This document shows, piece after piece, positions 1-5,553 of a stretch of DNA of 5,553 nt (its first letter is position 1; each line of letters starts with the position of its first letter). Position numbers and translations under genes: made by a program. The stretch lies in NCBI GenBank assembly GCA_965368405.1, contig CBDUMS010000135.1, forward strand, positions 1 through 5,553. Direction: 5' to 3'. Origin of the DNA: S012-113 sp965368405 (GTDB taxonomy: Bacteria > Bacteroidota > Bacteroidia > Cytophagales > Cyclobacteriaceae). The notes beneath the pieces are model-generated. The model did not search any database and was not told the origin of the DNA. It saw nothing but the letters and a program-made list of their open reading frames with translations.

Positions 1-44
1 GTCAACGACCCCATCAACATCAAGAAAGCAAATAATCGTTTCAT
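1..44 (-). CDS. Partial exported or membrane protein (N-terminus only)
   Basis: The minus strand from base 44 reads ATG followed by 13 sense codons, giving MKRLFAFLMLMGSL before the window ends. An in-frame TAA two codons upstream (50-48) makes this ATG the first possible start. Two basic residues followed by an unbroken hydrophobic run are what a signal peptide or first membrane segment looks like. No Shine-Dalgarno sequence is visible, as is usual in Bacteroidota. The gene lies downstream of tatD, ansA and tRNA-Ser on the same strand. From memory of Bacteroidota gene order, a MotA/TolQ/ExbB proton-channel protein with a similar N-terminus often follows the asparaginase gene, so that is my best guess. 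Fourteen residues cannot prove it, and any secreted protein or lipoprotein remains possible. Confidence 0.55.
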   Translation of the reverse strand, partial: MKRLFAFLMLMGSL

Positions 45-113
45 AGTTTAAGTCTTAATTAAAATAGGTAATTTTTGTAGTTTATTAATTTTTAAATTCA
101 ATACAGTTCAATG

Positions 114-201
114 CGGAGAGGAAGGGATTCGAACCCCCGGTACCCTTGTGGGGCACACTCACTTTCCAGGCGAGCACCTTCGACCACTCGGTCACCTCTC
201 C
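114..201 (-). tRNA. tRNA-Ser (anticodon GGA)
   Basis: The minus strand folds into a class II tRNA of 88 nt. The acceptor stem is GGAGAGG paired with CCTCTCC, with G as discriminator. The anticodon stem CTCGC/GTGAG encloses the loop CTGGAAA, which gives anticodon GGA and reads UCC and UCU serine codons. A long variable arm (GTGCCC paired with GGGTAC) is diagnostic of the Ser/Leu/Tyr class. The T arm has the standard TTCGAAT loop closed by GGGGG/CCCTT with two G-U pairs. The 3' CCA is not encoded (the next bases are CAT), so it must be added after transcription. It lies 83 bp downstream of ansA. A perfect -7-like element TATATTTG sits at 263-256 on the same strand, without a clear -33 partner, so the tRNA may have its own promoter or be processed from the upstream transcript. 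Confidence 0.97.
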
Positions 202-284
202 TTTCCGGGTTTCCTCTGCTTAGCGCACAAATAAATTATAATTATTGTCTATATGCAAATATATGCTTGAAATAATAGAATGTC

Positions 285-1373
285 CTAAAATATATTCTGT
301 TCTCTAAGGGTAATCTCTCCTGAAATAGGTGTAATCAATTCTAAAATAGTATTATTCCTTGATAATCCCTTACCAAGTACAAACATCATTTTTGTTAAGG
401 CTGCTTCCGTGGTTAGATCGTAACCATTAATAACACCTATCCGGTTGAGCGCTTCACTCGATTTATACTTTCCCTGAATGGCCTCACCTCCCATACATTG
501 CGATACATTGAGGATTATTACGCCGCGTTCAACCGTTTTCTGAAGCATCTCGATTAGCCACGGGGCACTTGGTATATTACCCGAGCCAAATGACTCAAGC
601 ACTACCCCCTTAAGGGCAGGGTTATCAAGTACTGCCGAAAGGAGTTCTCTGGTTATCCCTGGAAAAAGTTTAATAACAAACACCCCATTCTCCCATGTTG
701 GCTTAACAAACTTTTGCTTTCCTGAGGGTTTGGCTAATAAATAGCTGTCGTTGTACTCGATTTCAATTCCCGATTGTGCGAGCTCCGGATAATTAGCGGA
801 GTTAAAGGCGTCGAATTTATTGCTTTGTACTTTTTGTCCTCTATTGCCGCGAATTAGGAGATTATTAAAACAGATGCACACCTCATTAATCTTCATAGCT
901 CCAGAGCTTTGCCTGAATGATGCAATTTCTAATGATGTAACCAAGTTCTCCAGAGCGTCTGTGCGAACTTCCGTAATGGGTAATTGAGCGCCAGTTAGTA
1001 TTACTGGCTTGCTTAAGTCTTGAAGAATAAAACTAAGTGCCGAGGCTGTATACGCCATCGTATCTGTTCCATGAAGAATTACAAAGCCGTCATGAGCACT
1101 GTAATACTCTTCAATAATACTAGCAAGGTCCGTCCAGTGATTAGGATCTATATCGGATGAATCGATCGGGTTTTTATAAGCCAACACCGTGACTTTAAGC
1201 GCCAAATTGCTCAGCAATGGTGCCTGATCAAGGAGTTTATGGAAATTGAAAGGCACTAAGGCTCCACTGGTATCCTTGCCCATACCAAAAGTCCCGCCCG
1301 TATAGATTAATAGAACCTTAGCCCGTGGCGAATCCGGTGCTGCCGTATTAATGGTGATTATGTCGTAATTCAT
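285..1373 (-). CDS. ansA: Type I (cytoplasmic) L-asparaginase
   Basis: This enzyme hydrolyses L-asparagine to aspartate and ammonia in the cytoplasm. With the ATG at 1373 it has 362 residues, a little longer than E. coli AnsA (338). It carries the asparaginase/glutaminase signatures: YTGGTFGMG at about 24-32, whose T25 is the expected nucleophile; HGTDTMAYT at 101-109 with the T103/D104 pair; VILTGAQLP at 124-132; and K181 in RGNRGQKVQ, matching the catalytic lysine region of AnsA. The C-terminal domain has the SQCMGG segment, matching the region around the allosteric cysteine of E. coli type I enzymes. There is no signal peptide, which argues against the periplasmic type II form. The ATG follows the tatD stop by one base (TGAGATG), so translational coupling is likely. 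An upstream in-frame TTG at 1382 would add three residues and overlap tatD by 8 bp; I prefer the ATG because MNYDIITIN lines up with typical family N-termini. Confidence 0.96.
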   Translation of the reverse strand: MNYDIITINTAAPDSPRAKVLLIYTGGTFGMGKDTSGALVPFNFHKLLDQAPLLSNLALKVTVLAYKNPIDSSDIDPNHWTDLASIIEEYYSAHDGFVILHGTDTMAYTASALSFILQDLSKPVILTGAQLPITEVRTDALENLVTSLEIASFRQSSGAMKINEVCICFNNLLIRGNRGQKVQSNKFDAFNSANYPELAQSGIEIEYNDSYLLAKPSGKQKFVKPTWENGVFVIKLFPGITRELLSAVLDNPALKGVVLESFGSGNIPSAPWLIEMLQKTVERGVIILNVSQCMGGEAIQGKYKSSEALNRIGVINGYDLTTEAALTKMMFVLGKGLSRNNTILELITPISGEITLREQNIF

Positions 1374-1374
1374 C

Positions 1375-2151
1375 TCAGCCAACTTTCTTTTGAAATAAGT
1401 GGTAAGCGTTATTGGTGGTAGCTTCAGCTACTTCTTGTGGTTCAAGATTTTTAATTTCCGCGATTTTCTCACAAACTAATTTAGTATAGGCTGGCTCATT
1501 TCGTTTGCCGCGATGGGGTACAGGAGCAAGATACGGGCTGTCAGTCTCTAGAAGCAACTTCTTAAGGTCTATTTTTTCGAGAACTTCACCCAGGCCACCG
1601 TTCTTAAAAGTTGCAACACCGCCAATCCCAAGCATAAACCCCATATCCGTTATTTCCTTTGCCTGCTTTAGGCTTCCTGTAAAGCAATGGAAGACTCCAC
1701 TAAGACCAGTTAGTTTCGTTTCCTTAATTAATTCAATAGTCTCATCAATTGATTCCCGGCAATGGATCGCAAACGGTAATTTAAAGCGCTTGGCAAATTC
1801 TAGTTGAATTTTTAAAGCCTCCTTCTGTTCCTTCCAAAAAGACTTATCCCAATAGAGATCTGTACCGATCTCCCCCACTGCTACAAAATGATCTTTTTTA
1901 AGCCAATCTTCTACGAGGTAAAGCTCTTTTTCAAACCCTCTTTTTACTGAACAAGGATGGAGGCCCATCATTGGTAAACAGTATTCCGGATGCTGATCAT
2001 TGACCCTTAGCATATCGTCGATTGAACTATGATCTATATTGGGCATATAAATCTTTTCAACCCCAGCCTCTTGCGACCTGGACAAAACATCATCCAGGTC
2101 TGTGCTGAATTCCTTTAAATAAATATGGGCATGAGAATCTACTAGACGCAT
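1375..2151 (-). CDS. tatD: TatD-family metal-dependent hydrolase (putative DNase)
   Basis: This 258-residue protein is the usual length for the TatD family of the amidohydrolase superfamily, TIM-barrel enzymes that use two divalent metals. Characterised members are 3'-5' DNases/RNases in DNA repair and turnover or D-aminoacyl-tRNA deacylase-like quality-control enzymes. The expected ligands are all present: H7 and H9 in DSHAHI, E94 in VGEIGTD, H130 in AIHCRES, H155 in FHCFTGS and D204 in ETDSPYLAP. The HRGKRNEP segment (213-220) is also characteristic. The substrate cannot be read from sequence, and which paralogue (TatD, YcfH or YjjV type) it matches is open; the length and the PHRGKRNEP segment resemble the YcfH/TatD group. 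No signal peptide is seen, so it should be cytoplasmic. It is the first gene of the minus-strand tatD-ansA pair. The start at 2151 has no Shine-Dalgarno sequence and lies 4 nt from a -7-like element. Confidence 0.95.
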   Translation of the reverse strand: MRLVDSHAHIYLKEFSTDLDDVLSRSQEAGVEKIYMPNIDHSSIDDMLRVNDQHPEYCLPMMGLHPCSVKRGFEKELYLVEDWLKKDHFVAVGEIGTDLYWDKSFWKEQKEALKIQLEFAKRFKLPFAIHCRESIDETIELIKETKLTGLSGVFHCFTGSLKQAKEITDMGFMLGIGGVATFKNGGLGEVLEKIDLKKLLLETDSPYLAPVPHRGKRNEPAYTKLVCEKIAEIKNLEPQEVAEATTNNAYHLFQKKVG

Positions 2152-2155
2152 AAAA

Positions 2156-2186
2156 CAAAAATGAGATATTCTAATCGAACACGAAA
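2156..2186 (-). promoter_or_regulatory. Candidate Bacteroidota-type promoter for tatD-ansA
   Basis: Read on the minus strand, TTTC (2186-2183), a 19-nt spacer and CATTTTTG (2163-2156) resemble the Bacteroidota consensus TTTG-N19-TAnnTTTG, with one mismatch in each half and exact spacing. The -7-like element ends only 4 nt before the tatD ATG, so transcription would begin at or beside the start codon, giving a leaderless or near-leaderless mRNA. This is a motif match only. Confidence 0.33.
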
Positions 2187-2267
2187 GGTGATCAAGCTAA
2201 GTTTTCAGAAGGATTGACCATTGGTATATAATTATGGATTTATAAGTCGTGTAATATCTGATCTTAC

Positions 2268-2275
2268 TATTTTTG
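2268..2275 (+). promoter_or_regulatory. Candidate -7 element for moaA
   Basis: TATTTTTG matches the Bacteroidota -7 consensus TAnnTTTG in full and ends 4 nt before the moaA ATG. No TTTG or TTG lies at the expected 17-23 nt upstream, so the -33 half is missing or degenerate. If used, it would give a leaderless transcript. The rest of the 128-bp divergent region (2152-2279) shows no clear operator, riboswitch-like fold or terminator by eye; in particular I do not see a convincing Moco-type riboswitch. Confidence 0.33.
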
Positions 2276-2279
2276 CCCA

Positions 2280-3272
2280 ATGGTAGAAACCGCTTTATAC
2301 GACAGTTTTGGAAGGCCTATGGAATACATGCGCCTGGCCGTTACCGATCGCTGTAATCTACGCTGTTTCTATTGTATGCCGCATAATGGTATCGAGTTTG
2401 TAGAACGTAAAGAGTTATTAACCTACGAAGAAATGCTCCGCCTCACCCGACTGATGGTTGAAATGGGAGTGAAAAAAGTAAGAATAACTGGCGGGGAGCC
2501 ATTTATTCGTAAGAATATGTACGGCTTCTTGAAGCGACTCACGGCAATTCAAGGCTTAGAGAAAGTAAATATCACGACCAATGGCGCTGTTGCCAATCGC
2601 CATATCCCATTTTTAAAGGAAATTGGAATTGATACGATTAACCTTAGTTTAGACACTTTGGATAAGCAGCGCTATGAGGAGATAACCAGAAGAGACTTTT
2701 TTGATAGCGCCATGTCGACCTATCGAGCTGTATTGGATGCCGGCATCAATTTAAAAGTCAATATGGTGGTTATGGCCGACAAAAACAGGTCAGATATACT
2801 TCCGATGGCTATGCTGACAAAAAATGACCCAGTTAATATCAGGTTTATTGAAGAGATGCCCTTCAACGGATCGGGAGAACGTGATGTCTCAATAATGAAC
2901 CATATTGATATCTTAAATCATCTAAAGACAGGCTTACCTGAACTGAACGAGTTAGATGCCCATAAATCATCTACTGCTGTAAATTATGGCATTAAAGGGC
3001 ATAAGGGCACAATTGGAATCATAGCAGCTTACAGCAGGACCTTTTGCGATAGCTGCAACCGGATTAGAGTAACCGCAACTGGTAATATGATTAATTGTCT
3101 TTATGATCAAGGTGTTCTTAATCTTAAAAGAATGCTCAGTGACGGTTCTTCCGATACTATGATCAAGGAAGCGATCGGTAATGCTTATGCAAAGAAGAAG
3201 CGTGATGGTTTCGCGGCAGAGTCTAATCGCTCAGATTCGATCTCCGAATCGATGTCGAGTATTGGCGGTTAA
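2280..3272 (+). CDS. moaA: GTP 3',8-cyclase (radical SAM, molybdenum cofactor synthesis)
   Basis: MoaA catalyses the first step of molybdenum cofactor synthesis, converting GTP to 3',8-cyclo-GTP, which MoaC then turns into cyclic pyranopterin monophosphate. At 330 residues it is full length. The radical-SAM cluster motif CNLRCFYC places the 4Fe-4S ligands at C25, C29 and C32, and the SAM-contacting ITGGEP segment follows near residue 70. The second, MoaA-specific cluster motif is present as CDSCNRIRVTATG followed by a third cysteine in NCLYDQG. The protein ends in SMSSIGG, keeping the C-terminal Gly-Gly needed for activity in characterised MoaA. The start is supported by the family-like opening LYDSFGRP; there is no Shine-Dalgarno sequence. 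No moaC, moaD, moaE, mog or moeA gene is in the window, so its partners must lie elsewhere. It is divergent from tatD and convergent with the glycan gene at 3273. Confidence 0.97.
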   Translation: MVETALYDSFGRPMEYMRLAVTDRCNLRCFYCMPHNGIEFVERKELLTYEEMLRLTRLMVEMGVKKVRITGGEPFIRKNMYGFLKRLTAIQGLEKVNITTNGAVANRHIPFLKEIGIDTINLSLDTLDKQRYEEITRRDFFDSAMSTYRAVLDAGINLKVNMVVMADKNRSDILPMAMLTKNDPVNIRFIEEMPFNGSGERDVSIMNHIDILNHLKTGLPELNELDAHKSSTAVNYGIKGHKGTIGIIAAYSRTFCDSCNRIRVTATGNMINCLYDQGVLNLKRMLSDGSSDTMIKEAIGNAYAKKKRDGFAAESNRSDSISESMSSIGG

Positions 3273-4223
3273 TTATTCTTTGGATAGAAATTCCGCAACC
3301 TTAGTTTTTAGTGCTTCAGCAATTTCTTTATAGGTCTCGGGATTTGGTTCTGGTGATTCAAAGTCTATAGCCAGCGGTTTCACTTGTGCTAAGAATAATT
3401 TATGGAGACCGAATAGTTTAAGAAGTTTATCTACCCTGCGACTGCCATGAAAAGGCAAATTCGGTTTCACAACATTAAAGAGATCAATTATTCCCTCGAA
3501 GCGATCCCGATTACGCTTTCGCTCATATCCCACATCCATAAAAAAAACGGGTGTGCCCAGTGCAAGTGATGGTAAAGCGCAATGAATGCGTGATGTGATA
3601 ATCATTTTTGCTCGACCATAACGATCGAGAAATTCTTCTGCATCGGCAAGGCGATCATCGACAGCACGATTCCCCTCTTTCCTAATATGTGTTATAAATT
3701 CAATGTCATTATGATAGGCTGATGGTATAAGCTTGTACATCAGCTTTCGTCCATATTCCTCGTCGAGCAACTCATTAATAAAGGGGTCGACTACTAAAAT
3801 TTTATTGCTTCTTTTTACTTCAGACTTAGGCAATGTAAGCGTCAGGCAGCCAGAAAAATATGCATCCACTCCCATACCCTCAAACAATCGTAGTGTTTCA
3901 TAATCGCGGCAACCGATTGGAGCAAATTGGTTATAATAGCCCGCCAGCTTAGGGTCTAAAAGCGCCTTTCTAACGTGGTTATATTTACCGATATGAAAAG
4001 AAATAAATAATGGATGTACAGGTTTAGCTGGTGGCCAATGCTCAGGATGATCTAAAAACCAACCGTTACAAATTAGCTTAATCGGCTCCTCATGACTTGC
4101 GTTATCTAAGTCTTCTCTGTCGAGTACTGTGAAGTTCTTGCCAGCAAGTAGAGAGGCCGCATAACCTTGAATATCATCACCAATATTCAGACTTTTAAAA
4201 TATAAGACAACCCCTGTTTTCAT
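3273..4223 (-). CDS. Polysaccharide pyruvyl transferase family protein
   Basis: This 316-residue protein fits the polysaccharide pyruvyl transferase family (Pfam PS_pyruv_trans, a GT-B-like fold). Characterised members move pyruvate from phosphoenolpyruvate onto sugars of exopolysaccharides or cell-wall glycans as a ketal. Visible landmarks are the N-terminal SLNIGDDIQGYAA (11-23), IGCRDYETLRLFEGMGVDA (103-121), YFSGCLTLTL (122-131), and the most diagnostic segment, TSRIHCALPSLALGTPVFF (210-228), followed by RFEGIIDLF (241-249). There is no signal peptide or membrane span, so it should act in the cytoplasm on lipid-linked precursors. It starts 4 bp after the stop of the upstream glycosyltransferase, so the two are almost certainly co-transcribed. 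Its stop codon abuts that of convergent moaA. The acceptor sugar cannot be inferred, and many members of this family are untested, so pyruvyl transfer is a family-level inference. Confidence 0.88.
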   Translation of the reverse strand: MKTGVVLYFKSLNIGDDIQGYAASLLAGKNFTVLDREDLDNASHEEPIKLICNGWFLDHPEHWPPAKPVHPLFISFHIGKYNHVRKALLDPKLAGYYNQFAPIGCRDYETLRLFEGMGVDAYFSGCLTLTLPKSEVKRSNKILVVDPFINELLDEEYGRKLMYKLIPSAYHNDIEFITHIRKEGNRAVDDRLADAEEFLDRYGRAKMIITSRIHCALPSLALGTPVFFMDVGYERKRNRDRFEGIIDLFNVVKPNLPFHGSRRVDKLLKLFGLHKLFLAQVKPLAIDFESPEPNPETYKEIAEALKTKVAEFLSKE

Positions 4224-4227
4224 ACCG

Positions 4228-5223
4228 TTACTTATTTATTACTGCGCTTAACTTATTATATCGATGCTCGGGTGTATAATTCTTCATCACATGTTCCCGT
4301 CCTAAGCGCCCCATGCCATCATCTATCAACGCCTGCTGTACTAGCTCCTTTGCTTTTTGAGGATTCCATTCAGGAAGTAAAAAACCTTTATCTCCAATGG
4401 CCTCTTCCAGACCACTATGTCGTATACCAACCGTCACACATTCGCAGAGCATCGCTTCAAGAATCGCATTCGGAAGCCCCTCTCTAACCGAAAACTGCAC
4501 GTAAACCTTCGCAGAGGCCAGTATCTTTAAGAGATCATCTTCATTTAAAAAGTCGATAAATTTTACATTGGCTGTGGCATTTAGGCCCGGCACCAATTTT
4601 TCATCAATCCCTACCAACTGAAATTCAACATCAGGCATGATGGCTGCTAGCTCGACGACCCTATTTACACCCTTTATTTCCAACCGCTTTTGACTATCGA
4701 CATGAGCAACCGTCAGCACAAAGTTCTTCTTAAGACTTGGTTGAAAAAAATTAGGATCGTAACCTGTTTCTACGGTTGTGATATTAATTCTTTTATTAAA
4801 TAGTTCTTGAATTTCCTTTTTCAAATAGTTGGATACCGGAAGATTCATAGTTGCATTTTTCATAGCATATTTCGCCGAGAAAGAGCGATATGGGTTTGTA
4901 AATACCCCATAATTATAATCGCGCAGAAATACAGTATCATATCCTCCCTCAACCAAGAAAAAGTCTTTATTAAATAATTTCGAAAAAAAAGCTGGCCAAA
5001 GGCTATGGTAATCGGCAAACCAACAATAAACAAATTTAGCCTTCCGAATATTACTGAAATAGAAAAAAACAGCCGAGATACTTTCTTTGAGAAAATGAAA
5101 AACTGTTTTGGGCTGACCCACCAGACGTGTGACCACATTAAAATCAACTTCTAGCAACCCTATATCGCGTTGAACGAAGGTTGAGTTGGTGTTTGCCGTA
5201 AAAAGAATGGTTGGCTTATTCAA
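4228..5223 (-). CDS. GT4-type (GT-B fold) glycosyltransferase
   Basis: This is a retaining glycosyltransferase that probably adds a sugar from a nucleotide-sugar donor to a growing lipid-linked glycan at the cytoplasmic membrane face. It has 331 residues, slightly short for the family. The C-terminal nucleotide-sugar domain has a Rossmann-like strand VLTVAHVDSQKR, the basic K184-G185 in EIKGVNRVVELA, FQLVGIDE (201-208), and the EX7E signature with E248 and E256 in REGLPNAILEA, followed by a VTVG strand and GFLLP. The N-terminal acceptor domain is aromatic-rich around 51-85 (for example YCWFADYHSLWPAFF), which may help membrane contact. The start is a TTG at 5223: the upstream frame is closed by TGA at 5244-5242, and the next in-frame Met is residue 121. 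It is the first gene of a two-gene operon with the pyruvyl transferase-like protein. Donor and linkage are unknown. Confidence 0.92.
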   Translation of the reverse strand: MNKPTILFTANTNSTFVQRDIGLLEVDFNVVTRLVGQPKTVFHFLKESISAVFFYFSNIRKAKFVYCWFADYHSLWPAFFSKLFNKDFFLVEGGYDTVFLRDYNYGVFTNPYRSFSAKYAMKNATMNLPVSNYLKKEIQELFNKRINITTVETGYDPNFFQPSLKKNFVLTVAHVDSQKRLEIKGVNRVVELAAIMPDVEFQLVGIDEKLVPGLNATANVKFIDFLNEDDLLKILASAKVYVQFSVREGLPNAILEAMLCECVTVGIRHSGLEEAIGDKGFLLPEWNPQKAKELVQQALIDDGMGRLGREHVMKNYTPEHRYNKLSAVINK

Positions 5224-5242
5224 AGAGTTACTATTATGGTTT

Positions 5243-5250
5243 CAAAATTA
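5243..5250 (-). promoter_or_regulatory. Candidate -7 element for the glycosyltransferase operon
   Basis: Minus-strand TAATTTTG (5250-5243) matches TAnnTTTG fully and ends 19 nt before the TTG start, which would give a leader of roughly 12-16 nt. The nearest TTG upstream lies 24 nt away (5277-5275), slightly outside the usual spacing. In the same 108-bp divergent region (5224-5331), plus-strand TACTTTCG at 5314-5321 is a one-mismatch candidate for the flippase-like gene. I see no terminator, repeat or small gene in that region. Confidence 0.35.
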
Positions 5251-5331
5251 GCAATTTCTTTGCTGTGACATGAACAATTCAATTCTAACTGGCTTTATAT
5301 TCAATCTATTAATTACTTTCGTTTCCAAACT

Positions 5332-5553
5332 ATGGGTATAATCATTCGCCAAAGCGCAATTTCTACGGTTCTTACCTACGCAGGTGTGGCGATAGGATAC
5401 GTGAATGTCCTGATCCTCTACCCTAAATACATGTCACCAGACGAGGTTGGGTTAGCAAGACTAATTCAAGATGCCGCCATGCTTATGGTGCCTTTTGCAC
5501 AACTTGGTATCGGCCAGTTAACCATCCGTTATTTCCCAGAGTATAATGTAAAA
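5332..5553 (+). CDS. Polysaccharide flippase-like membrane protein (N-terminal part)
   Basis: An open frame starts at ATG 5332 and runs 74 codons to the window edge without a stop. The product begins MGIIIRQSAISTVLTYAGV and has hydrophobic stretches at about 9-31 and 50-66. Between them is YPKYMSPDEVGLARLIQDAA, and near the edge GIGQLTIRYFPEY. The pattern of a short basic N-terminus, first helix, (Y/F)P(K/R)(Y/F)(L/M)(T/S)P(D/E)E(V/I)G, second helix and IRYFPE is typical of Bacteroidota Wzx/RfbX-like polysaccharide biosynthesis proteins of the MOP exporter superfamily. These flip lipid-linked oligosaccharides across the inner membrane. Full-length relatives are usually around 450-500 residues, so most of the gene lies beyond the window. 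It is divergent from the glycosyltransferase operon and probably marks the continuation of the glycan locus. No Shine-Dalgarno sequence is visible. Confidence 0.85.
   Translation, partial: MGIIIRQSAISTVLTYAGVAIGYVNVLILYPKYMSPDEVGLARLIQDAAMLMVPFAQLGIGQLTIRYFPEYNVK

Noticed and set aside
251..266. Direct repeat ATATGC-aaat-ATATGC between ansA and tRNA-Ser
   Set aside because: Two 6-bp copies in very AT-rich DNA are easily due to chance, and they form no stable hairpin or recognisable operator.
1505..1807. Plus-strand open frame of 100 codons inside tatD
   Set aside because: It lies entirely antisense to a well-supported tatD with all metal ligands, and its translation shows no recognisable family features.
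2214..2232. TTGACC and TATAAT upstream of moaA, considered as an E. coli-style sigma-70 promoter
   Set aside because: The two hexamers are only 7 nt apart, far below the 16-18 nt needed, and the surroundings fit Bacteroidota promoters better.
3234..3250. Perfect 6-bp stem GATTCG-atctc-CGAATC near the moaA end, considered as a terminator
   Set aside because: It is inside the moaA coding sequence, the stem is short, no T tract follows on either strand, and an alternative pairing (TCGAT/ATCGA) competes with it.
4272..4487. Plus-strand open frame of 71 codons inside the glycosyltransferase gene
   Set aside because: It is antisense to the conserved EX7E-containing C-terminal domain, with low-complexity composition and no start context; it is a shadow of the real gene.
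4860..5147. Minus-strand open frame of 95 codons in another frame of the glycosyltransferase gene
   Set aside because: It looks hydrophobic and could be mistaken for a small membrane protein, but it overlaps the conserved glycosyltransferase in a different frame and has no independent support.

Overview
The window looks like chromosomal DNA from a member of the Bacteroidota, perhaps a Cytophagales-like marine or soil bacterium. The evidence is moderately AT-rich DNA, starts without recognisable Shine-Dalgarno sequences, several matches to the Bacteroidota -7 promoter element (TAnnTTTG), and proteins whose style fits that phylum. The genus cannot be fixed from the sequence alone.

Layout. Bases 1-2151 form a minus-strand block, read from right to left: a TatD-family metal-dependent hydrolase, a type I cytoplasmic L-asparaginase starting one base after the tatD stop, a tRNA-Ser(GGA), and the first 14 codons of an exported or membrane protein cut by the left edge. 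A 128-bp divergent intergenic region (2152-2279) separates this block from moaA on the plus strand (2280-3272), which encodes a complete GTP 3',8-cyclase of molybdenum cofactor synthesis. The moaA stop abuts the stop of a convergent minus-strand pair (3273-5223): a polysaccharide pyruvyl transferase-family protein and, 4 bp upstream of it, a GT4-type glycosyltransferase. A 108-bp divergent region (5224-5331) then leads to the plus-strand start of a polysaccharide flippase-like membrane protein, cut by the right edge.

How the genes fit together. The left block is housekeeping: asparagine catabolism, a nuclease or quality-control hydrolase, translation, and probably an envelope protein. moaA stands alone, with no other molybdopterin gene in view. 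The right third is the edge of an exopolysaccharide, capsule or O-antigen locus: a sugar transferase, a candidate pyruvyl-ketal decorating enzyme and a lipid-linked glycan flippase. All CDSs look intact except the two cut by the window edges. I found no CRISPR array, insertion sequence, integrase or clearly new system. The most notable points are regulatory: mirrored ATTTTTG-N4-ATG starts at the tatD/moaA divergence, a forced TTG start, and the back-to-back convergent stops.
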